64,000 nucleotides of DNA from Rhizobiales bacterium UBA1912 (GTDB taxonomy: Bacteria; Pseudomonadota; Alphaproteobacteria; Rhizobiales; Devosiaceae), in the NCBI GenBank assembly GCA_002337455.1, contig DDGC01000014.1:345361-409360 (forward strand). Reading direction: 5' to 3'. The notes under the pieces were generated by a model. It was given only the letters and a program-made list of their open reading frames with translations, did no database searches and was not told the origin of the DNA. Below, one piece after another: positions 44,706 to 52,917 of this stretch (position 1 is the first letter of the stretch; every line of letters begins with the position of its first letter). The translations under genes and the position numbers were made by a program.

Positions 44706-45689
44706 ATGACCACACGCTTGCAGGCCGCAATCGAGCGGTTTCCGATTGCCGGGCATTTCACCATCGCCCGCGGCAGCCGAACCGAAGCGGTGGTCGTTTC
44801 GGTCCGGCTCGAAAGAGACGGCCATGTCGGACGCGGCGAATGCGTGCCCTATACCCGCTATAACGAAACCCCCGAAGCCACCCTTGCCGCAATCGAGGCG
44901 CTGGCACCGTCGATTGCCGATAGCCTTACCCGGGCCGGCCTCCAGCGCGCCCTGCCGCCCGGCGCTGCCCGCAACGCGCTCGACTGCGCTTTCTGGGACC
45001 TGGAAGCCAAAATCGCCGGCACCAGTGTCGCCGCCCTGGCCGGCGTCAGCGTGCTCGAGCGGATCGAGACGGCGTTCACCGTCAGTCTGGGGACGCCCGA
45101 AGCGATGGCCGAGGACGCCGCGAAGGTGCGGCGTATGCCCCTGCTGAAAATCAAGCTCGGCGCCCCCGGCGATGCCGCCCGGCTGACCGCCGTGCGCAGG
45201 GCCGCGCCCGACGCCCGCCTGATTGTTGATGCCAATGAGGGTTGGCAAGCTGCCGATCTGCCCGATTTGCTCAAGGCCTGCCAGGACTGCGGCGTCGAAC
45301 TGGTCGAACAGCCACTTCCCGCCAGCGCTGATTCTGCGCTTTCGGACATCGCGCGGCCAATTCCCATCTGCGCCGACGAAAGCGTACATGCGTTGGATGG
45401 GTTGGAAAACCTTGTCGGGCGCTATGATGCCATCAATATCAAGCTCGACAAGACCGGTGGGCTGACCGAAGCGCTGGCCCTGGCTCGCCGCGCGCGGGAA
45501 CTCAGCCTGTCCATTATGGTGGGCTGTATGGTCAGCACCTCGCTGTCCATGCTCCCGGCGCGTCTTCTGGCGCCATACGCAAACTGGATCGATCTCGATG
45601 GGCCACTGCTCCTCGCCAAAGACCGGGCCGGTGGGCTTACCTATGAGAACGGCGTTATCGACGGACGCCGGTCACCGCTCTGGGGTTGA
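44706..45689 (+). CDS. L-Ala-D/L-Glu epimerase (dipeptide epimerase)
   Basis: A 327-aa enolase-superfamily enzyme of the muconate-lactonising subgroup (E. coli YcjG/AEE). Seen: the Lys-x-Lys base LLKIKLGAPG, metal ligands in IVDANEGW, ELVEQPLP and ICADES, and the second base Lys in INIKLDKTGG. It converts L-Ala-D-Glu, released from wall peptides, to L-Ala-L-Glu so that it can be hydrolysed. Together with MurQ and NagZ it places the operon in murein recycling. Confidence 0.92.
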   Translation: MTTRLQAAIERFPIAGHFTIARGSRTEAVVVSVRLERDGHVGRGECVPYTRYNETPEATLAAIEALAPSIADSLTRAGLQRALPPGAARNALDCAFWDLEAKIAGTSVAALAGVSVLERIETAFTVSLGTPEAMAEDAAKVRRMPLLKIKLGAPGDAARLTAVRRAAPDARLIVDANEGWQAADLPDLLKACQDCGVELVEQPLPASADSALSDIARPIPICADESVHALDGLENLVGRYDAINIKLDKTGGLTEALALARRARELSLSIMVGCMVSTSLSMLPARLLAPYANWIDLDGPLLLAKDRAGGLTYENGVIDGRRSPLWG

Positions 45690-45690
45690 G

Positions 45691-46596
45691 CTATCTTGGA
45701 TGGGTCACATCGCGTGTCCGCCGCAGCGCATCCACTGTTTGTTCGTAACGCTGGCTGGCGACACCGAGAAACAGGCAATCGACAATGGCAAGCTGGGCGA
45801 TGCGGCTGACCATGGCGCCGGCCCGCAACCGGCTCTCCCGCGCCCGGCTCACCAGCTGTTCATCGGCCGCCTTGGCCAGGGGCGAATCCGGCGATCCGGT
45901 CAATGCAACTGTTAAAGCGCCGGACTGGCGCGCGATCTCGATATAGCGAACGGTATCGGCGGTGGTGCCGGAATGGGAGAACGCCAGGGCCACAGTGCCC
46001 GGGGGCGAGAGCAACGCTGCCGTCCAGGCCTCGTGCGGATCGGCGAGCAGAAACGCGTTGCGTCCGATTCGAAACAGTTTGTGGTGAAGGTCCTGAGCGA
46101 CGAACTGGCTGGCCCCAATGCCGAAAAGCAGGATCCTGTCGGCCCGGTCGACCGCCGCAACCACGCGCTCCAGGGCGCCATAGTCCAGCCCCGACACCGT
46201 TTCATCGATTGCCAGGATTTCCAGCGAAGCGACCTTGGAGGCCATTTCCTGCAAGGTATCGGATTGTGCGATTTCGGCGCCAAGCATGAGGTCACTGCCG
46301 AATTGCGCAGCCTCCTTGCCCAGTTCGGTCGCCAGCGACATCCGCAATTGCGAATAGCCGGTAAGCCCGAGGGTCCGGCAGAAGCGCACAATCGAAGCCA
46401 CCGACGTGCCGCAGGTCGCGGCAAGTTCGGAAATGGTCTGCTCGAGAACGATCTTGGGCTGCTCGCGGATGACGGCTGCCACCCGCTCCATAGCCGGGGT
46501 GAACTTGCCCGCAGAGGCTTCGATGGTCGACTGTATCCCCAAAAACTCGCTCCCGCTTGCGCCCGGCGCCCATGAATCGGCGCGACCATATCTCAT
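45691..46596 (-). CDS. MurR/RpiR-family transcriptional regulator 2
   Basis: A 301-aa regulator from the ATG at 46596; an alternative ATG at 46635 would add 13 residues and neither has a good ribosome site. HTH_6 domain (SELAATCGTSVASIVRFCRTLGLTGYSQLR) then SIS domain with FSHSGTTADTVRY phosphosugar loop. It converges on the epimerase (1 nt apart) and faces the second peptide importer, which it probably controls. It is not a close copy of regulator 1. Confidence 0.9.
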   Translation of the reverse strand: MRYGRADSWAPGASGSEFLGIQSTIEASAGKFTPAMERVAAVIREQPKIVLEQTISELAATCGTSVASIVRFCRTLGLTGYSQLRMSLATELGKEAAQFGSDLMLGAEIAQSDTLQEMASKVASLEILAIDETVSGLDYGALERVVAAVDRADRILLFGIGASQFVAQDLHHKLFRIGRNAFLLADPHEAWTAALLSPPGTVALAFSHSGTTADTVRYIEIARQSGALTVALTGSPDSPLAKAADEQLVSRARESRLRAGAMVSRIAQLAIVDCLFLGVASQRYEQTVDALRRTRDVTHPR

Positions 46597-46820
46597 CGGT
46601 CCGGCGACAGCGTATTGAAACAAAAGTTCAGACATCAGGGCAAGTGTGAAAATTATTGACAGACACTTCCATGACTTCATAGGCTCATGGGAGTTCAGGA
46701 TCCCCTGCCATGTCCGCCCGATCCAAGGATCGCGTTTGAAGCCAAGGCAGTCGGGGTACGTCTGATGGCAGTATCGCGGCCTCGACTGAGGGTGGGCCGG
46801 ATACCAAAGGAGGGAATACC
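46597..46820. promoter_or_regulatory. divergent promoter region of RpiR-2 and importer 2
   Basis: An imperfect 17-bp palindrome, TGT-GAAAATTATTG-ACA, at 46645-46661 (six of eight pairs) overlaps a perfect TTGACA at 46656-46661 on the plus strand, followed by a weak -10-like CATAGG. The arms of a wider repeat AAGTGT...ACACTT flank it (46642-46668). Both fit a regulator site for the divergent rpiR and importer genes. It differs from the TGGAAT palindrome of regulator 1. Confidence 0.45.
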
Positions 46821-48338
46821 ATGCACTTGAATACAACACGAAGAGTGTTGGCAGGTCTGGCGGTAGCGACCGCCCTGTCGACATCGGCAATCGCCTTGCC
46901 GGCCCAGGCTCAGACATTGCGCATGGCGTGGTCGCAGGATGCGACCGGGCTGGATCCGCACAAGCAGACGGCCTTTGCGTCCCTGCGTCTGCTCGAATTG
47001 GTCTATGAGCCTTTGGTCCGCCTGGACGCCGACCTCAACGTCGTTCCGGCCATTGCATCTGAATGGGAGTTTTCCGAGGACGCCCAGACGCTGACGTTCA
47101 TGCTCGATCCCGACGCCACGTTCTCGAACGGCGCCCAGGTGACAGCGGCTGACGTCAAGGCCTCCTTCGAGCGTCTGCTCGACGAAGCCACCTCGGCAGC
47201 GGCGCGCTCCAACTTCCTCTCGATCGAAAGCATCGATACGCCCGACGAGGCGACCGTCGTTTTCAACCTCAACACACCTGATGTGCCGATCCTTGTGGCG
47301 ATGGCCACGATCAACGCCGCGATCGTTCCGGCCAGCGAGATCGAAGCAGGCTCGATCGGCACCACGGCCATCGGTTCGGGCCCCTTCACGCTCGACAGCT
47401 GGGAGCCCAATTCCCGCGAAGTGCTCAGCGCCAATCCCGAATGGGCCGGCGGCGAGCTCGCCATCGACGGCATCGACATTTCGGTGCTTCCCGATGAAAC
47501 GGCCATTCTCGCCTCGCTCCGCGCGGGGCAGATCGACTTTGCGCTCCTCAACGATCCGCTGATCGCCACGCTGGTGCCCAATGAGCCCAATCTGGAGCTC
47601 AATCGTGTGGGCGTGCTGGCCTACAACGTGCTCCAGCTCAATCCCTCGCGGGCACCGATGGACAACCTCAAGGTGCGCCAGGCCATGTCCTGCGCCATCG
47701 ACCGTCAGGAGATCATCGATGCTGCTCTGGCCGGTGAAGGCACGGTTACCGGTCCTTTGACAATGCCCGCTTTCGCTCAGGACCCGGCCGACCTGTTCTG
47801 CTACGAGCAGGATCTGGATATGGCCCGCCAGCTCATGGAAGAGGCCGGCGTCGATGGCTTTACGGCCACGGTCATTGCCGCGACAGGCGAACCTCCGGTT
47901 GCGGCCTCCGAAGCCCAGGTCCTCCAGTCTCAGCTCGCCGAGATCGGGATCAATCTCGAGATCGAGATGATGGAACTCAACGTCTATGTCGATACCTGGC
48001 TCAGCGGCGAATTCGACATGGCCGTAGCCCAGAATGGCGGCCGTCCTGATCCGTATCCGATGTATAACCGCTACTTCACCGCTGAAGGCAATCTGGTCCA
48101 CGTCTCCAACTTCACCGACGAAACGCTCGACAGCCTGATGAAACAGGGACAGGCTGAAACCGACCCGGCGACGCGCGTGGAAATCTTCCAGGAGTTCGAA
48201 CGGCACCTGGCGGAACAGGCTCCATGGCTGTGGTTGTCCACCGGCTATAGCTACACTGCCCAACGCGATACCATCTCCGGCTTTGAGCCCTCACCGACCG
48301 GCACCCTGTTCGGGCTGACCAAGGTTTCGGTGGAATAA
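46821..48338 (+). CDS. Dpp/Opp-type ABC binding protein, family 5 (importer 2)
   Basis: A 505-aa SBP_bac_5 protein with signal peptide ending near AQAQ (residue 33). Family elements: MAWSQDATGLDPHKQTAF, LLELVYEPLVRLD, FMLDPDATFSNGAQVTAADVKASFERL and GSGPFTLDSWEPN. It resembles dipeptide/nickel-type receptors more than the importer-1 protein. An AAAGGAGGG box gives strong initiation. The ligand is probably a peptide or muropeptide, since AnmK and a hydrolase are co-encoded. Confidence 0.93.
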   Translation: MHLNTTRRVLAGLAVATALSTSAIALPAQAQTLRMAWSQDATGLDPHKQTAFASLRLLELVYEPLVRLDADLNVVPAIASEWEFSEDAQTLTFMLDPDATFSNGAQVTAADVKASFERLLDEATSAAARSNFLSIESIDTPDEATVVFNLNTPDVPILVAMATINAAIVPASEIEAGSIGTTAIGSGPFTLDSWEPNSREVLSANPEWAGGELAIDGIDISVLPDETAILASLRAGQIDFALLNDPLIATLVPNEPNLELNRVGVLAYNVLQLNPSRAPMDNLKVRQAMSCAIDRQEIIDAALAGEGTVTGPLTMPAFAQDPADLFCYEQDLDMARQLMEEAGVDGFTATVIAATGEPPVAASEAQVLQSQLAEIGINLEIEMMELNVYVDTWLSGEFDMAVAQNGGRPDPYPMYNRYFTAEGNLVHVSNFTDETLDSLMKQGQAETDPATRVEIFQEFERHLAEQAPWLWLSTGYSYTAQRDTISGFEPSPTGTLFGLTKVSVE

Positions 48339-48348
48339 CAATAGCAGA

Positions 48349-48370
48349 GGGCCGGTCCTCGGGCCGGCCC
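48349..48370 (+). other. stem-loop between binding protein and permease
   Basis: Arms GGGCCGG / CCGGCCC with an 8-nt loop follow the importer-2 binding-protein gene. A T-run (TATTTTT) comes about 10 nt later, so partial termination is possible before the permease gene. Confidence 0.55.
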
Positions 48371-48389
48371 GCCTGACGGGTATTTTTCA

Positions 48390-49349
48390 ATGCGTTATGT
48401 GGTCCAGCGTCTGCTGACCTTTCCCCTGATCCTTCTTGGCGTGTCGCTTCTCGTCTTCATTTCGATCCGGCTGGTGCCGGGCGATGCGATCGTGGCCATG
48501 CTGGGCACGGAAGCGGGGCTGCTGACCCCCGATCAGCGGGCGGCACTGGCCGCCTATTTCGGCATCGATCAGCCGATCTGGTCACAATATCTGCGCTGGC
48601 TCGCTGGCCTGTTCCAGGGCGATCTCGGCATTTCCTCGATATATGGAAAGCCGGTTCTCACCGTGATCCTGGAGCGCTTTCCGCTCACCTTGCAGTTGTC
48701 GTTGATGTCGATGGTGATTGCGCTGGGCGTCGGCGTGCCGCTCGGGGTGCTCGCTGCCTCGCGCAACGAACGCCCGAGCGATCTGGTCGTGCGCGTATTG
48801 GCCATGCTGGGCCAGTCCACACCCAACTTCGTTGTCGCCATCCTCATCATCTATGTGCTCTCGGTGTATTTCGGCTTCGTTCCGGCCATGGGTATCTTTA
48901 CCCCCTTCCTCGTCGATCCGCTCGCCAGCATCGGGCAACTGATCTTTCCGGCCATCACACTCGGATTTGCCTTTGCCGCCTCGGTAACGCGCATTTCGCG
49001 CGCCGCCATGCTCGACGTCCTGAGCGATGATTATGTCCGCACCGCACGCGCCAAGGGCGCGTCTCCGGCCAGCGTTATCTGGCACCATGCCTTGCCAAAT
49101 GCCGTGATCCCGGTGGTGACCCTTTCAGGCGTCGAGTTCGGCTATCTTCTGGGCGGCGCCGTCATCGTTGAACAGATTTTCGCGCTGCCGGGCCTTGGCC
49201 GACTGGTGCTCGACGCCATTACCCAGCGCGATTACGCGCTTGTCCAGGGCACCGTCCTGTTCATCGCCTTCAATTTCCTGGTGGTCAATCTGCTGGTGGA
49301 TCTTGCCTATGTGGCGCTCGATCCGCGCATCCGGATCGGGGGCCGCTGA
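48390..49349 (+). CDS. Opp/Dpp-type ABC permease B (importer 2)
   Basis: A 319-aa DppB-like permease with six hydrophobic segments: RLVPGDAIVAMLGTEAG near residue 28, coupling loop YVRTARAKGASPASVIWHHALPNAV, and C-terminus DLAYVALDPRIRIGGR. The Shine-Dalgarno is weak, consistent with lower expression than the binding protein. Its stop overlaps the next start (TGATG). Confidence 0.95.
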   Translation: MRYVVQRLLTFPLILLGVSLLVFISIRLVPGDAIVAMLGTEAGLLTPDQRAALAAYFGIDQPIWSQYLRWLAGLFQGDLGISSIYGKPVLTVILERFPLTLQLSLMSMVIALGVGVPLGVLAASRNERPSDLVVRVLAMLGQSTPNFVVAILIIYVLSVYFGFVPAMGIFTPFLVDPLASIGQLIFPAITLGFAFAASVTRISRAAMLDVLSDDYVRTARAKGASPASVIWHHALPNAVIPVVTLSGVEFGYLLGGAVIVEQIFALPGLGRLVLDAITQRDYALVQGTVLFIAFNFLVVNLLVDLAYVALDPRIRIGGR

Positions 49350-50191
49350 TGAGAAATTTCGCCACAGCCCTGGTCAAACACCCGTCCGGCCGCATTGGCC
49401 TCGTCATCATCACGGCTTACCTCATCGTTGCAATCCTAGGCGCTGCGGGTCTGACGCCACATGACCCGCTTAAGCTCTTCGCCCTCGATCGGCTCAAGGC
49501 GCCCAATGGCACCTATTGGTTCGGCACCGACCTTTTGGGGCGCGACGCGTTCAGCCGCCTCATGGTGGGCATTCGGCAATCGATGATCATCGCCTTCGCC
49601 TCGGTCGCCTGCGCCACGCTGGCCGGTACGATCATCGGGCTTTTGTCGGCCTGGTGGGGCGGCATCTGGGACGGGGTCTTCATGCGCATCATGGACGTGC
49701 TGCTGGCTTTCCCGGCAATCCTTCTGGCGCTGCTGATCATCGCCATTGTCGGCCCCAGCACCATGACCAGCGTCGTCGCCATCGGCATCGTCTATACCCC
49801 AATTTTCGCGCGTGTCGTGCGCGGGCCGGCCCTGTCGCTCAAACAGCGAGATTTCGTCGACGCTGCACGCACCTTCGGCAGTTCGCAAAGCTATGTTCTG
49901 ACCCGGCACCTGCTGCTCAACCTCGTGGCCCCGCTTGCCGTGCAGGTTACACTCGCTCTAGCCTGGGCGCTGTTGACCGAAGCGGGCCTGTCCTTCCTGG
50001 GCCTGGGCACCCAGCCCCCCACCCCCTCGCTCGGCCTGATGCTGGCCGAGAGCCGCAACCTGATGCAACAGGCACCCTGGCTCATGATCTTTCCGGCCAT
50101 CACGATCATGCTGGGCATCTTAGGCTTCAACCTGACAGGCGACGCCCTGCGCGACATTCTCGATCCGCGCACGCAAAGGAGGGAGGCATGA
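49349..50191 (+). CDS. Opp/Dpp-type ABC permease C (importer 2)
   Basis: A 280-aa DppC-like permease: WFGTDLLGRDAFSRLMVGIR motif, coupling loop RQ-type KQRDFVDAARTFGSSQSYVLTRHLL, and C-terminus LNLTGDALRDILDPR. It overlaps both neighbours, giving a tightly coupled operon. Confidence 0.95.
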   Translation: MRNFATALVKHPSGRIGLVIITAYLIVAILGAAGLTPHDPLKLFALDRLKAPNGTYWFGTDLLGRDAFSRLMVGIRQSMIIAFASVACATLAGTIIGLLSAWWGGIWDGVFMRIMDVLLAFPAILLALLIIAIVGPSTMTSVVAIGIVYTPIFARVVRGPALSLKQRDFVDAARTFGSSQSYVLTRHLLLNLVAPLAVQVTLALAWALLTEAGLSFLGLGTQPPTPSLGLMLAESRNLMQQAPWLMIFPAITIMLGILGFNLTGDALRDILDPRTQRREA

Positions 50192-51918
50192 CACCACTCC
50201 TCTCGGTGCGCGACCTCCGCGTCGGCTTCGGGCAAGACCCGAAGGCCAATGAGGTCGTCAAAGGGGTCAGCTTCGATCTCGATCCCGGCGGCACCCTGGC
50301 CATTGTCGGCGAGTCAGGCTCGGGCAAATCGGTCACCGCGCTCTCGATCAACCGGCTGGTCGATTTCGGCGGCGGACGCATCACCTCGGGGTCGATCCTT
50401 CTGACCCGAGCCGATGGATCTACGCTCGATGTCACAAAGGCCGATGAAAGAACCCTCAGAGGGATCCGCGGCCGCGACGTCGGCATGATCTTTCAGGAGC
50501 CTATGACCTCGCTCAACCCGGTCCATACCATCGGCGCGCAGATCGAGGAGGCGTTCCGTCTCTCCAAGGGCATGTCGAGCGATGCGGCCCGCAAGGCCAG
50601 CCTTGAGGTTCTCGATCGGGTCCGCATCCCCGATGCCCGGTCGCGCCTGAAATACTATCCACACCAATTGTCCGGGGGTATGCGCCAGCGGGTGATGATC
50701 GCCATGGCCCTCGCCTGCAGCCCGCGCCTCCTGATCGCCGACGAGCCCACGACAGCGCTCGATGTAACCGTTCAGGCCCAGATCATGGCGCTACTGGCCG
50801 AGTTGCGCGCCGAAACGGGCATGTCGATGATCTTTATCACCCACGATATCGGGCTGGTGGCGGGCATCGCCGACCGCATCATGGTCATGCAGAACGGAGT
50901 TGCCGTCGAGCAGAACGACACCGATCTCGTCCTCGACGCCCCTCGGCACGACTACACCCGACACCTGCTCAAGGCAGTGCCCCATTTCACCTCGGGCAAC
51001 GCGGTCCGCGATGATGGCGCGAGGGGGAAAGCGAGTGATCCGATCATCAAGGTCGACGATCTGGCCGTGCGCTTCCCCATCGGCAAGGGGCTGTTCAAGT
51101 CCAGCGGCGCGATCCATGCAGTGGATGGAGTGAGCTTTGAGCTGATGCCGGGCGAAACGCTGGGAATCGTTGGCGAGAGCGGATCGGGAAAATCGACCAC
51201 TGCTCGCGCCATTCTGGGTCTCAACGACACCCATCGCGGCAATATCGTAACCAAAGCGGGCCACTCGAAACGCCCGGTCCAGATGGTGTTCCAGGACCCT
51301 TTCGCCTCGCTCAATCCGCGCCTCAACGTCGAAGCGCTGCTGGCCGAGCCGGCGCTTGCCAATGGCCGGAAGCGCGACGCCGATCTGAAAAAGCGCATGC
51401 ACTTCCTGCTCGAGCGCGTCGGCCTGCCTGCCGATGCCCTCGCCCGTTATCCGCACCAGTTTTCAGGCGGGCAGCGGCAGCGCCTGTGTATTGCCCGGGC
51501 GCTCATGCTCAACCCGGACGTCGTGGTGCTGGACGAAGCGGTCTCCGCGCTCGACGTTTCGGTGCAGGCCCGGGTGCTCGAACTGCTGGTGGATCTGCAG
51601 CGCGAGTTCGGATTGGCCTACCTTTTCATCTCGCACGACATGGCGGTGGTCGAGCGCATCGCCCACCGTATTGCCGTGATGTTTGCCGGCCAGATCGTTG
51701 AGATCGGCGATGCACGCTCCGTGCTCGCCGACCCGCAGCACAGCTACACCAAACGCCTGATCGCCGCCGTACCCGCCATCGAGCGGCGCAAGCAGCACTT
51801 TTCCGTCGACGTAACCCAGGTCCCCTCGCTCGTGCGCCCCGCAGGCTACGAACCGCCGCCTGCCCATTGGCGCCAGGCAGGGGATGACCACAGCTACCGC
51901 CTTGAGGATACGCAATGA
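50188..51918 (+). CDS. fused double ABC ATPase, DppD-DppF type (importer 2)
   Basis: A 576-aa protein with two complete ATPase domains. Domain 1 (1 to about 270): Walker A GESGSGKSV, signature LSGGMRQR, Walker B LLIADEPTTALD, ITHDIGL. Domain 2 (about 285-560): Walker A GESGSGKST, signature FSGGQRQR, Walker B VVVLDEAVSALD, ISHDMAV. Domain 2 has Ala for the usual Pro after the Walker B Asp-Glu, a tolerated change. Importer 1 uses two separate ATPases instead, so the two systems are not simple duplicates. Confidence 0.95.
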   Translation: MTPLLSVRDLRVGFGQDPKANEVVKGVSFDLDPGGTLAIVGESGSGKSVTALSINRLVDFGGGRITSGSILLTRADGSTLDVTKADERTLRGIRGRDVGMIFQEPMTSLNPVHTIGAQIEEAFRLSKGMSSDAARKASLEVLDRVRIPDARSRLKYYPHQLSGGMRQRVMIAMALACSPRLLIADEPTTALDVTVQAQIMALLAELRAETGMSMIFITHDIGLVAGIADRIMVMQNGVAVEQNDTDLVLDAPRHDYTRHLLKAVPHFTSGNAVRDDGARGKASDPIIKVDDLAVRFPIGKGLFKSSGAIHAVDGVSFELMPGETLGIVGESGSGKSTTARAILGLNDTHRGNIVTKAGHSKRPVQMVFQDPFASLNPRLNVEALLAEPALANGRKRDADLKKRMHFLLERVGLPADALARYPHQFSGGQRQRLCIARALMLNPDVVVLDEAVSALDVSVQARVLELLVDLQREFGLAYLFISHDMAVVERIAHRIAVMFAGQIVEIGDARSVLADPQHSYTKRLIAAVPAIERRKQHFSVDVTQVPSLVRPAGYEPPPAHWRQAGDDHSYRLEDTQ

Positions 51919-52907
51919 CCCAGACCGAAGCCCGGTTCAACCGCGCCTTCGCTCCGCTCGAAACCGCCATCGGGAACGGCCGCATTCCCGGCGGGGTGCT
52001 TGGCTTTGTCGACGCCGACGGCAACCGCGCCGCTAGGGCCATGGGCCACGCCCAAACCGTGCCGCACACACGCCCGATGGCCGAAGACACCTGGTTCGAC
52101 CTTGCCTCTCTGACCAAGGTGCTGTTCACCACGGAACGCATCCTTTCTTTGGCCGACGCCGGAAAGATCGATCTCGACGCGCCGCTGACCAGCGTCCTGC
52201 CCGATTTCCGGCACTACAATCTGGACAATTGGGAGCGCAAGATCACCTTCCGCCAGTGCCTGGGCCACCAGACGCCGTTCCCCGGCGTCTTTCCGCTCTA
52301 CACCTATGGCCGCGATCCCGACCTGCTGCGCACCTTCCTGCTGCAGCATGAGTTTCAGGCTGGCCCCGCCGTCTATTCGGACATCAATTTCATTCTGCTG
52401 GGCCTGGCGCTGGAGCGCATCGAGGGCCACTGGATCCGCGAGATGGACCCTGGCACCGGCTTTGCCTGGTCGGCCGATCCCGCCAGTTCTGCCGCCACTG
52501 AAGACTGTTACTGGCGCCATCGCGTCTTGGCCGGCGAGGTCCATGACGACAATTGCTCGGCGCTCCAAGGCGCCGGCCATGCCGGGCTGTTCGGCACAAT
52601 CGCCGCCGTTCTCGATTTCGCCGCCACCAAGCTAGACCGGGCGGGTCCTGACGCGCTGATCCGCACGCCCCTTTCGGGCCGCCGCACCCATGGCTGGGAG
52701 CGCCCCTATGAAGGCTGGTCGGGCGGCGAGCACTGTTCGCCCGCCACCATCGGCCATACCGGCTTTACGGGCACGGGACTGTGGATCGATTTCGATCGCG
52801 GCCACGCCTGGACATTGCTGACCAATCGCGTCCACCCGACCCGCCATTTCGACAGCGGCATCATCGCCCTGCGGCGGGCTGTGGGCGATCTCATCAACGC
52901 GGGCTAA
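51915..52907 (+). CDS. serine hydrolase, beta-lactamase/PBP-fold, cytoplasmic
   Basis: A 330-aa class C beta-lactamase-like protein. The SxxK motif is in LASLTKV (near residue 63), the YxN-type element is YSDIN, and the third motif is HTG in GHTGFTG. It has no signal peptide although relatives such as AmpH and EstB-type proteins are often exported. In this operon, between the importer and anmK, it may trim imported wall peptides (carboxypeptidase, amidase or esterase) in the cytoplasm. Start overlaps the ATPase stop by 4 nt. Confidence 0.9.
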   Translation: MTQTEARFNRAFAPLETAIGNGRIPGGVLGFVDADGNRAARAMGHAQTVPHTRPMAEDTWFDLASLTKVLFTTERILSLADAGKIDLDAPLTSVLPDFRHYNLDNWERKITFRQCLGHQTPFPGVFPLYTYGRDPDLLRTFLLQHEFQAGPAVYSDINFILLGLALERIEGHWIREMDPGTGFAWSADPASSAATEDCYWRHRVLAGEVHDDNCSALQGAGHAGLFGTIAAVLDFAATKLDRAGPDALIRTPLSGRRTHGWERPYEGWSGGEHCSPATIGHTGFTGTGLWIDFDRGHAWTLLTNRVHPTRHFDSGIIALRRAVGDLINAG

Positions 52908-52917
52908 GGAGAAAATC

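Noticed and set aside
33242..48392. 15-nt identity GGGTATTTTTCAATG at about 33240 and 48378
   Set aside because: In 64 kb a few exact 15-mers are expected by chance, and the two copies are in different contexts relative to gene direction.
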